Shown here: piece after piece, positions 57,169 to 64,000 of the stretch
Layout of the letters: every line of letters begins with the position of its first letter
Position numbering within the stretch: position 1 is the stretch's first letter
Assembly (NCBI RefSeq): GCF_040683095.1
Contig: NZ_JBFBCI010000045.1
Location: 1-64,000 of the forward strand
Length of the DNA stretch: 64,000 nucleotides
Origin: Sphaerisporangium sp040683095
GTDB lineage: Bacteria; Actinomycetota; Actinomycetes; Streptosporangiales; Streptosporangiaceae
Direction of reading: 5' to 3'
Made by a program: the position numbers and the translations under genes
The notes under the pieces: generated by a model
Seen by the model: only the letters and a program-made list of their open reading frames with translations
Database searches by the model: none
Told to the model about the DNA's origin: nothing

Positions 57169-57370
57169 CGCCTCTCCAGGTCATCTCTTCCGGCGAGAGC
57201 CGTGCGGGCACGAACACCTGGCGGCAGCGGCTCACCCCGCAGCGGTGGGCGAACCATCCCTGACGGACGGTCGTGGTCGTGCGGCCCGCACGGGCGTAGG
57301 CGCGTCCCTTCGTGGCCTGCGCGCGGCGGGACCGGCGGGGCCTCCTGCGGTGCTCACATGGGTCGGACAT
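57161..57370 (-). CDS. Possible small basic protein between two aldehyde dehydrogenase genes
   Basis: The 69-residue frame from ATG at 57370 overlaps the end of the full-length enzyme gene by 17 bp and the start of the short one by 8 bp, filling the whole gap between them. The N-terminal half is basic, and the C-terminal half reads VRQGWFAHRCGVSRCRQVF. No family recognised. The overlaps fit a translated gene in a coupled operon, but it could equally be a leader or spacer. Confidence 0.35.
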   Translation of the reverse strand: MSDPCEHRRRPRRSRRAQATKGRAYARAGRTTTTVRQGWFAHRCGVSRCRQVFVPARLSPEEMTWRGDD

Positions 57371-58793
57371 CGAGATACGCCTCCAATCCGTGCCTGCCGC
57401 CCTCGCGGCCGTATCCGGACTCCTTGTAACCGCCGAACGGCGACGTCGGGTCGAACTTGTTGAAGGTGTTCGCCCAGACCACGCCGGCGCGCAGCTTGTC
57501 CGCCATCCAGAGGATGCGCGAGCCCTTCTCCGTCCACACCCCGGCGGACAGGCCATAGGGGCTGTTGTTGGCCTTCTCGACGGCCTCGGCCGGCGTGCGG
57601 AACGTCAGAACCGACAGCACCGGGCCGAAGATCTCCTCCCTGGCGATCCTGTGCGACTGCGCCACGCCGGTGAACAGCGTGGGCGGGAACCAGAACCCCT
57701 TGTCGGGGATCGGGCAGGACGCGGACCAGCGCTCGGCGCCCTCGCTCTCACCCGCCTCGCTCAGCTCCCTGATCTTCGCGAGCTGGGCCGAGGAGTTGAT
57801 CGCGCCGATGTCGGTGTTCTTGTCCAGCGGGTCGCCCATGCGCAGCGTGGACAGGCGCCGCTTGAGAGCGTCCAGCAGCTCGCCCTCGATCGACTCCTGG
57901 ACCAGCAGCCGCGAGCCGGCGCAGCAGACGTGGCCCTGGTTGAAGAAGATGCCGTTCACGATGCCCTCGACGGCCTGGTCGATGGCGGCGTCGTCGAACA
58001 CGATGTTCGCGGCCTTACCGCCCAGCTCCAGCGTGAGCTTCTTGCCCGACCCGGCGACCGAGCGGGCGATCAGCCGCCCGACCTCGGTGGAGCCGGTGAA
58101 CGCGACCTTGTTCACGTCCGGGTGGTCGACCAGGGCCTGGCCGGTCTCGCCCGCGCCGGTGACGATGTTGACCACGCCCGGCGGCAGGTCCGCCTGGCGG
58201 CAGATCTCGGCGAACGCCAGCGCGGTCAGCGGCGTCGTCTCGGCGGGCTTGAGCACGACGGTGTTGCCGCAGGCCAGCGCGGGCGCGATCTTCCACGCGA
58301 GCATGAGCAGCGGGAAGTTCCACGGGATGACCTGCGCGGCCACGCCGAGCGGCCGGGGGTCGGCGCCGAGGCCCGCGTACCCCAGCTTGTCGGCCCAGCC
58401 GGCGTAGTAGAAGAAGTGCGCGGCGACCAGCGGCAGGTCGACGTCGCGCGACTCGCGGATCGGCTTGCCGTTGTCCAGCGACTCCAGCACGGCCAGTTCG
58501 CGGGCGCGCTCCTGGATGATGCGGGCGATCCTGAACAGGTACTTGGCGCGCTCGCGGCCGGGCATCTGCCCCCACACCGCGTCGTACGCCTTGCGCGCGG
58601 CCGCGACGGCGCGGTCGACGTCCGCCTCGCTCGCGACGGCGAACTCGGCGAGCACCTCTTCGCTCGCCGGGTTGATGGTCTTCTCGCGCGCGTCGCCGAG
58701 CGAGTCGGCCCATTCGCCGTTGATGAAGAGCCCGTAGGACGGCCGGATGTCGACGACGTCGCGCGACTCGGGCGCCGGTGCGTATTCGAACAT
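57354..58793 (-). CDS. Aldehyde dehydrogenase
   Basis: 479 residues, full length. NAD-binding PWNFPLLMLAWKIAPAL, the general-base segment LELGGKAANIVF, and the catalytic FFNQGHVCCAGSR with the nucleophile at about C290. ATG at 58793 gives MFEYAPAPESRD. It should oxidise acetaldehyde, released by deoC just upstream, to acetate or acetyl-CoA precursor. The operon order is deoC, this gene, a small frame, then a short paralogue. Confidence 0.92.
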   Translation of the reverse strand: MFEYAPAPESRDVVDIRPSYGLFINGEWADSLGDAREKTINPASEEVLAEFAVASEADVDRAVAAARKAYDAVWGQMPGRERAKYLFRIARIIQERARELAVLESLDNGKPIRESRDVDLPLVAAHFFYYAGWADKLGYAGLGADPRPLGVAAQVIPWNFPLLMLAWKIAPALACGNTVVLKPAETTPLTALAFAEICRQADLPPGVVNIVTGAGETGQALVDHPDVNKVAFTGSTEVGRLIARSVAGSGKKLTLELGGKAANIVFDDAAIDQAVEGIVNGIFFNQGHVCCAGSRLLVQESIEGELLDALKRRLSTLRMGDPLDKNTDIGAINSSAQLAKIRELSEAGESEGAERWSASCPIPDKGFWFPPTLFTGVAQSHRIAREEIFGPVLSVLTFRTPAEAVEKANNSPYGLSAGVWTEKGSRILWMADKLRAGVVWANTFNKFDPTSPFGGYKESGYGREGGRHGLEAYLDVRPM

Positions 58794-58804
58794 GTCAGGC
58801 CGCC

Positions 58805-59767
58805 TCAGTCGAGGGTGAAGTAGTCGGGGCCGGCGTAGCGGCCGGTGGTCAGCTTCTGGCGCTGCATCAGCAGGTCGTTGAGCACGCTGGAGGCGCCCAG
58901 GCGGAACCACTCGGGGGTCAGCCAGTCGGGCCCGGTCGTCTCGTTGACCAGGACGAGGTACTTGATCGCGTCCTTGGTGGTGCGGATGCCGCCCGCGGGC
59001 TTGACGCCGATCATGCGGCCGGTCTGGGCGCGGAAGTCGCGCACGGCCTCCAGCATCACCAGCGTGACCGGGAGCGTCGCGGCGGGGGCGACCTTGCCGG
59101 TCGAGGTCTTGATGAAGTCGGCGCCCGCCAGCATGGCCAGCCAGGACGCGCGGCGCACGTTGTCGTAGGTCGCGAGCTCGCCGGTCTCCAGGATGACCTT
59201 CAGGTGGGCGTCCTCGCCGCCGTCGCGGGCGCAGGCGGACCGCACCGCGGCGATCTCGTCGAAGACCTTGCGGTAGTCGCCGGACAGGAACGCGCCGCGG
59301 TCGATCACCATGTCGATCTCGTGCGCGCCGGCCGCCACGGCGAGCTCGGTGTCGCGTACCTTGACCTCCAGCGAGGTGCGGCCGCTCGGGAAGCCCGTCG
59401 CCACGCTGGCCACCCGCACGCCGGACCGCCCGAGCGCCTCGACGGCCGTCGCGACCAGGTCGGGGTAGACGCAGACGGCGGCGACCTTGGGCACGGAGGG
59501 GTCACCGGGATCGGGGCGGACGGCCTTGGCGCACATCGCGCGCACCTTGCCTGGAGTGTCCGCGCCTTCGAGGGTGGTGAGGTCGACCATCGATATGGCT
59601 AGGTCGATGGCCTGGGCCTTGGCGGTGGTCTTGATCGAGCGGGTTCCCAGCATGGCCGCCCGCTGGTCGGCGCCCACGCGATCGACGCCGGGCAGGCCGT
59701 GCAGGAATGCCCTCAGGGTCGCGTTCGTCGCCGCGACCTCGGCGAGCGGAGTCGTCAGTGTTGACAC
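58805..59767 (-). CDS. deoC: Deoxyribose-phosphate aldolase
   Basis: 320 residues from GTG at 59767. It cleaves deoxyribose-5-phosphate to glyceraldehyde-3-phosphate and acetaldehyde. The Schiff-base Lys is in ADFIKTSTGK; KTTAKAQAIDLAISMVDLTTLEG and VGVKPAGGIRTT are typical. A GGGGAG site ends immediately before the GTG, closer than ideal, so a slightly different start is possible; the open frame extends to 59890. First gene of the operon with the two aldehyde dehydrogenase genes; the CCTAGG cluster lies upstream. Confidence 0.93.
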   Translation of the reverse strand: MSTLTTPLAEVAATNATLRAFLHGLPGVDRVGADQRAAMLGTRSIKTTAKAQAIDLAISMVDLTTLEGADTPGKVRAMCAKAVRPDPGDPSVPKVAAVCVYPDLVATAVEALGRSGVRVASVATGFPSGRTSLEVKVRDTELAVAAGAHEIDMVIDRGAFLSGDYRKVFDEIAAVRSACARDGGEDAHLKVILETGELATYDNVRRASWLAMLAGADFIKTSTGKVAPAATLPVTLVMLEAVRDFRAQTGRMIGVKPAGGIRTTKDAIKYLVLVNETTGPDWLTPEWFRLGASSVLNDLLMQRQKLTTGRYAGPDYFTLD

Positions 59768-59891
59768 CTCCCCAGCATCGCCGACCGGCCTGATTGTTCC
59801 AAACCGGGCCACAGCCGAGACGACGGGCGACATTTCAGCAAATGTCGCCCGCACCCGGGCCGCAAGCCCGTCTAAGGCCTCCCCGGGCATG

Positions 59892-59929
59892 CCTAGGCGG
59901 TCCTAGGACCCTAGGAGCAAGGACCTAGG
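59892..59929. promoter_or_regulatory. Cluster of four CCTAGG palindromes
   Basis: CCTAGG occurs at 59892, 59902, 59910 and 59924, spaced 10, 8 and 14 bp, about 160 bp upstream of deoC and 100 bp upstream of the divergent 55-residue gene. The hexamer is unusual in GC-rich DNA, so the cluster is a likely binding site for a regulator of either gene. Confidence 0.45.
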
Positions 59930-60032
59930 ACCAAGACGACGCCTGAGATAAGGCATCCGTCCGATGTGGCGAGGGGGGCCTTAGCCGGAGGCTAAAGGTG
60001 TCAGAAAAAGGGACATCCCAAGGAGAACCCCC

Positions 60033-60200
60033 ATGGCTCCCGAGCTTCACTACCAGCTCATCGTCGACCGAGTGGCCGAGCTCCAGCGCGAGGCCCACGA
60101 CCACCGCCGGGCCCGCGAGGCCGCCGCCGGCAGGAAGTCCCGCGAGAGCGGCTCCCCCAAGCGCGTGCGCGCGGCCTTCGGCAAGCTCCGCACCTCGTGA
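60033..60200 (+). CDS. 55-residue basic protein
   Basis: ATG at 60033 with AAGGAGA at 60020-60026 gives MAPELHYQLIVDRVAELQRE, then a basic tail (SRESGSPKRVRAAFGKLRTS). The start is an amphipathic helix and the end is Lys/Arg-rich. No family recognised. The spacing, site and coding pattern look real. It lies 274 bp ahead of a large LuxR gene; that interval (60201-60474) contains no other gene I can support. Confidence 0.65.
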   Translation: MAPELHYQLIVDRVAELQREAHDHRRAREAAAGRKSRESGSPKRVRAAFGKLRTS

Positions 60201-60474
60201 ACCCTCGGCACGACGCCCGTACCGGTCACAACAGGGCCGGCCGTCACAAGGGCACGGCCTCACGGGCGACCACCGGAACATCCCGCACCGGAAGGCGCGG
60301 GAAACGATGCACCACGAAGCCCGGCCGGAGCCTCCCTCCCGGCCGGGCAGCACAACCCCCGTGACCGGCGAACGGCGCGGGGGAAGTGACGGGGGCGGTG
60401 ACCGGGGATCCGGCCGGGTCACCGCCATTACCCGTCCACAGATCACAACGTGAAAACCAGGTGCGGAACATCAC

Positions 60475-63396
60475 ATGGGTCATGACATGCTTGCCGACAT
60501 GCTGGGCCGGATGGTGAGTCCCGTCTTCGTGGGACGCGAGGACGAACTACGCACACTGTCCGAGGCCTTCGAGCAGGCCCGCAAGGAGGCCGCCTCCGCC
60601 GTCCTTCTCGGCGGTGAGGCGGGCGGCGGGAAGACGCGCCTGGTCACGCGCTTCGCCGACGAGGCGGCCTGCGCCGACGCGCACGTCCTCCTCGGCGGCT
60701 GCGTCGAGCTGTCCAGGGAAGGGCTGGCCTACGCCCCCTTCACCGCGGCCCTGCGCCAACTCGTCAAAGAGATCGGCGCCGCCGAGATCGCGGCCCTGCT
60801 CCCCGACGGCGCGGCGCGCGACCTCGCAAGGCTCCTGCCCGAGTTCGGCGAGCCCAGCGGCGACCGCGAGACCGAGACCGGCCGCGCGCGCCTCTTCGAG
60901 CAGTTCCTGACCCTGCTGATCCGCCTCGCCGAGCGACGCTCGATCATCCTCGTCATCGAGGACATCCACTGGGCCGACCGGTCCAGCCGCGACCTGATCG
61001 CCTTCCTGAGCCGCAACCTCAGGACCTCGCCCGTCCTGATGATCCTCACCTACCGGTCCGACGAGCTGCACCGCCAGCATCCCCTCCGTCCCGTGCTCGC
61101 CGAGCTGGGCAGGGTCGACGGCGTGGTCAGGCTCGACCTGCCCCGGCTCAGCAAGCCCGAGGTCGCCGCGCAGATCGCCGGCATCCTCGGCGACACCCCG
61201 GAGTTCGCGCTGGTGGAGCAGGTCTACCAGCGCAGCGAGGGCATCCCGCTGTTCGTCGAGGCGCTGATGGAGCGCGAGCACGACCGCAACGTCCCCGAGT
61301 CGCTCCACGACCTCATCATCGGCTCGGTCGAACGGCTGCCCGAGGAGACCCAGCGCGTGCTGCGCGTCGCCGCCGCCGGGGGCAACCGCGTCGGCCACCG
61401 GCTCCTGAGCGCGGTCACCGACCTGTCCGACGTCGACCTCGAGAACGCCCTGCGGCCCGCCATCGCCCGCAACGTCATCCAGGTCGCCGACGGCGGCACG
61501 TACGTCTTCCGGCACGCGCTGATCCGCGAGGCCGTGCACGAAGAGATGCTGCCCGGCGAGCACAACCGCATCCACGCGCGGTTCGCCGAGGAGATCGACC
61601 GCGACCGCAGGCTCGTGCCGCCCGGGCGCGCCTCGATCGAGATCGCCCACCACTGGTACTCGGCCCGTGACCACCTGTGGGCGCTCATCTCCGCCTGGGA
61701 GGCGTCCGGGAAGGCCGCCAACGCGTTCGCCTACACCGAGCAGATACAGCTGCTGGAACGCGTTCTCGCGCTGTGGGACCGGGTGCCCGACGCCGCCGAG
61801 CGCATCAACGTCGACCAGACCACGATCCTGGAGATGGCCTCGGAGGCCGCGGTCATCAGCGGCGAGACCGACCGCGGGCTGAAGTTCGTGAAGGGCGCGC
61901 TCGCCGAGCTGGACGAGACCCTCGAACCCGAGCGCGTCGCCCACCTGCTCGTCCGCCGCTCCCAGCTCAAGAGCGACAAGGGCAGGCGCGGCGGCCTGGA
62001 GGACCTGCGCTACGCCGAGCGGCTGGTCCCCTGGCCCGGGTACACGCGCGCTCACGTCCTCACCAAGCTCGGGTCGTTCCTGATGTTCGTCAACCAGACC
62101 GAGGAGGGCTCCGCGCTCACCAACGAGGCGCTGGCCCTCGCCCGCGACATCGGCGACCAGTGCCTGGAGGCCGAGCTGCTCACCAACCTAGCGCTCGGCC
62201 AGTCCCTCACCGGCGACCTCGAGGCCGCCTACCGCACCAACGAGCGCGCCGCCGAGATCGGCCGGGGGCTGCGGACGGCGCGCATCGTGCTGCGCGCCCT
62301 GGCCAACAACGTCGACACCCTGGACAACCTCGGCCGCTCCGAGCAGGCCGTCGAGCTCGCCCTCGAAGGCGAGACGGTGGCCCGGCAGTACGGCCGGTTC
62401 CGGGTGAACGGGGCGTTCATCGCCAACAACCACGCCGAGGCGCTGGACTCGCTCGGGCGCTGGGACGAGGCCGTCGAGGTCATCGAGCAGGCCCTCGCGA
62501 TGGACCCGATCCCGCGCACCCGCGGCCATCTGATCCGCGCCCGCGCCGACATCGCGGCGGCCCGCGGCGAGACCGACCTGCTCGAACGCGTCCTCGCCGA
62601 GATCGGGGCCATGCAGGGCGAGCCCGCCGAGTTCGCCCAGGAGTGGATGACCGACGCGCGGCTGCTCATCGAGCTGCACCTGCTGCGCGGAGACCCGCTC
62701 CAGGCCCTCAAGGTCACCTCGTCGTTGCTGTCGGAGTCCGGCGGGACGCAGCACTCCAGCAAGCCGATGCTGGGCTGGCGCATCCTGGCGCTGAGCCGGC
62801 GTGTCTGCGAGGCCGCCGCCGTGATCTCCCCCGAGGCGGCCCAGGAGGTGCGGGCGGCGGCGATGGCGCTCGCCGCGACCCTGGACTCCCACGGGCCGGT
62901 GACCGAGGCGTTCCGGCTGTCGTTCCGCGGCGACTTCGAGGCCGCGGAGGCCGCCTGGCGGCGCCTCGGCCGTCCGTACCCCCGGGCGAGGGCGCTGACG
63001 GACATCGCGGCCGCCGCGGCCGAGGCCGGTGACCGCGACACGGCGTCCGCGCGGCTGGCCGAGGCGCACACGATCGCGTCCGCGCTCGGCGCGCGGCCGA
63101 TGGTGACCGAGATCGAGGCCCTGGGCCGCCGCGTCGGGACGACGTTCTCGTCCTCGTCCGAATCCGTCCCCGCCCAGCCCGGCGACGCGTCCCACGCCGC
63201 CACCGACCTCACCCGCCGGCAGACCGAGGTGCTGCGGTTGGTCGCGGCCGGGCGGTCGAACCGGGACATCGCGGCCGAGCTGTTCATCTCGGCCAAGACG
63301 GTGAGCGTGCACGTCTCCAACATCCTCGCCAAGCTCGGCGTCTCCACCCGCGGCGAGGCCGCCGCCGCCGCGTACCGCCTGTCCCTCCTGAGCTGA
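60475..63396 (+). CDS. Large LuxR-family ATPase regulator
   Basis: 973 residues. The N-terminal STAND/AAA ATPase has PVFVGREDELRTLSEAF near residue 16, Walker A GGEAGGGKTRLVTRFAD, and Walker B IILVIEDIHWAD. A long helical repeat region follows, and the C-terminal LuxR helix-turn-helix is LTRRQTEVLRLVAAGRSNRDIA...SAKTVSVHVSNILAKLG. Possible starts are ATG at 60475, 60487, 60499 and 60511; I kept the first, but the conserved start PVFVGRE points to 60499 or later. No clear ribosome binding site. Target unknown. Confidence 0.88.
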   Translation: MGHDMLADMLGRMVSPVFVGREDELRTLSEAFEQARKEAASAVLLGGEAGGGKTRLVTRFADEAACADAHVLLGGCVELSREGLAYAPFTAALRQLVKEIGAAEIAALLPDGAARDLARLLPEFGEPSGDRETETGRARLFEQFLTLLIRLAERRSIILVIEDIHWADRSSRDLIAFLSRNLRTSPVLMILTYRSDELHRQHPLRPVLAELGRVDGVVRLDLPRLSKPEVAAQIAGILGDTPEFALVEQVYQRSEGIPLFVEALMEREHDRNVPESLHDLIIGSVERLPEETQRVLRVAAAGGNRVGHRLLSAVTDLSDVDLENALRPAIARNVIQVADGGTYVFRHALIREAVHEEMLPGEHNRIHARFAEEIDRDRRLVPPGRASIEIAHHWYSARDHLWALISAWEASGKAANAFAYTEQIQLLERVLALWDRVPDAAERINVDQTTILEMASEAAVISGETDRGLKFVKGALAELDETLEPERVAHLLVRRSQLKSDKGRRGGLEDLRYAERLVPWPGYTRAHVLTKLGSFLMFVNQTEEGSALTNEALALARDIGDQCLEAELLTNLALGQSLTGDLEAAYRTNERAAEIGRGLRTARIVLRALANNVDTLDNLGRSEQAVELALEGETVARQYGRFRVNGAFIANNHAEALDSLGRWDEAVEVIEQALAMDPIPRTRGHLIRARADIAAARGETDLLERVLAEIGAMQGEPAEFAQEWMTDARLLIELHLLRGDPLQALKVTSSLLSESGGTQHSSKPMLGWRILALSRRVCEAAAVISPEAAQEVRAAAMALAATLDSHGPVTEAFRLSFRGDFEAAEAAWRRLGRPYPRARALTDIAAAAAEAGDRDTASARLAEAHTIASALGARPMVTEIEALGRRVGTTFSSSSESVPAQPGDASHAATDLTRRQTEVLRLVAAGRSNRDIAAELFISAKTVSVHVSNILAKLGVSTRGEAAAAAYRLSLLS

Positions 63397-63537
63397 CCTC
63401 CTCCCCGGCTTTCTTTACCTTGACGTGAATCGCCTGCGGGTCAGGGGATCGCGCGCACGGACGCCGGAGACGCGCTCATGAGCGGCGCTTTGGTGAACGA
63501 CCTTCCGCCGGGAATCGGTTAAGGTGAGGTGGAAACA

Positions 63538-63629
63538 CCGAAGGGGAGTAGTCCCAATCGCGTGATCGACACGCTGGCGCAAGCCCGGTCGCGCGGGCCT
63601 CGTTTCGACGAGGCGGACGAGACCTTCGG
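63538..63629 (+). promoter_or_regulatory. yybP-ykoY manganese riboswitch
   Basis: CCGAAGG at 63538-63544 pairs with CCTTCGG at 63623-63629 to close P1. Inside are the conserved GGGGAGTAG (63543-63551) and, at the other end, the GAGACCTTC segment, the two conserved strands of the Mn2+ riboswitch. Further hairpins GCGTG-ATCGA-CACGC, GCCCG-GTCGC-GCGGGC and CTCGT-TTCG-ACGAG lie between them. It precedes a GDT1/TMEM165 manganese exporter gene by about 100 bp; an open frame across it (63529-63717) is then a shadow. AGGTCGC (about 63661) and GCGACCT (about 63708) downstream may form the expression platform. Confidence 0.75.
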
Positions 63630-63731
63630 CCCTGTGGCAATGCACGCACGCCACCGGGCCGAGGTCGCACGCCTGACTTCCCGCGGTGCACGCTCCCGGC
63701 CCGGTCGCGCGACCTAGAAGGGCGACCCCCC

Positions 63732-64000
63732 GTGGAAGCGTTCTGGATCAGTCTCGGCGTCATCTTCGTGGCCGAACTGGGCGACAAGAGCCAGCTCATG
63801 GCCATGACGTTCGCCACCCGATTCAAACCATGGCTGGTCCTCGCCGGCATCACCATCGCCACAGCGGTGGTCCACCTGTTCAGCGTCGGTCTCGGCGGGC
63901 TCATCGGCGACGCACTCCCGAAGACCGCCATCGCCATCGTGGCAGGCATCGCGTTCTTCGGCTTCGCCCTGTGGACGCTGCGCGGGGACGAGCTCAGCGC
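63732..64000 (+). CDS. TMEM165/GDT1 family manganese exporter (partial)
   Basis: The window contains the first 89 residues: the family motif FVAELGDKSQLMAMTFATRF (E-x-G-D-K-S/T) and two further membrane helices (LVLAGITIATAVVHLFSV; TAIAIVAGIAFFGFALW). GTG at 63732; the site is AGAAGGGCG a few bases upstream. The gene runs past the window edge. GDT1/MneA-class proteins export Mn2+ (or Ca2+/H+), and the upstream yybP-ykoY riboswitch fits this well. Confidence 0.9.
   Translation, partial: MEAFWISLGVIFVAELGDKSQLMAMTFATRFKPWLVLAGITIATAVVHLFSVGLGGLIGDALPKTAIAIVAGIAFFGFALWTLRGDELS

Noticed and set aside
63529..63717. 62-residue frame between the LuxR gene and the GDT1 gene
   Set aside because: It spans the predicted riboswitch, and its start has no properly spaced ribosome binding site.

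Overview
The window looks like chromosomal DNA from a high-GC filamentous actinobacterium, probably Streptosporangiales or a relative. This rests on strong third-position GC, many GTG starts with AGGAGG-type ribosome binding sites, short ATGA/GTGA gene overlaps, several XRE-DUF5753/DUF397/RsbW-like ATPase genes, a DUF6879/DUF6082 cassette, a glnII-type glutamine synthetase and a dnaK-grpE-cbpA-cbpM-clpB operon. No species can be named from the sequence alone.

Layout. (1) 154-11752: a tightly coupled four-gene plus-strand operon of lower GC than most of its surroundings. It encodes a GHKL(sacsin-like)-ATPase/SF2 helicase fusion, a UvrD-like SF1 helicase, a DrmA-like helicase and a DrmB-like DUF1998 protein. 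It resembles the core of DISARM anti-phage defence, but with a different pair of upstream genes and no visible methyltransferase or phospholipase-D gene. It is the best candidate here for an undescribed defence system. (2) 11943-13708: a DUF397/XRE-DUF5753 pair facing an RsbW-like ATPase. (3) 13793-18551: a minus-strand operon of a secreted lipase-like hydrolase, an ABC exporter, and a NarL-type two-component system. (4) 19063-21985: a secreted trypsin-like protease, then a small DUF6879/DUF6082 cassette bracketed by 58-bp direct repeats that copy the 3' end of the next gene. (5) 21931-31300: an FAD/NAD(P)-binding protein, an XRE-ImmA/IrrE regulator with its own inverted-repeat operator, a second two-component system opposite a membrane protein, a YfhO-family membrane protein carrying a perfect 63-bp tandem duplication, and a fragment of a LigD-type 3'-phosphoesterase.

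(6) 31310-33756: an NmrA-type oxidoreductase, then glnII with a clear terminator. (7) 33841-42096: a protein quality-control block on the minus strand: clpP1-clpP2, and dnaK-grpE-cbpA-cbpM-clpB. Its J protein lacks the zinc finger, so this is likely an accessory set beside the housekeeping copies. (8) 42328-47669: a large LuxR regulator, a second divergent ATPase/XRE-DUF5753 pair, and a cytochrome P450. (9) 47821-52907: an N-methyl amine catabolic group: a dimethylglycine/sarcosine dehydrogenase-like protein opposite a choline-kinase-like phosphotransferase and an APC permease, with an inverted repeat in the shared promoter. (10) 52959-56281: lipB, a PspC protein, a LURP-one protein, a flippase-like membrane protein, and a disrupted membrane-protein gene.

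(11) 56296-59767: deoC with two aldehyde dehydrogenase genes, the second a short form without the catalytic half; together they would channel deoxyribose-5-phosphate through acetaldehyde to acetate. (12) 60033-64000: a 55-residue protein, another large LuxR regulator, and a yybP-ykoY-type manganese riboswitch ahead of a GDT1/TMEM165 manganese exporter that runs off the end of the window. I saw no tRNA, rRNA, CRISPR array, transposase or integrase gene.
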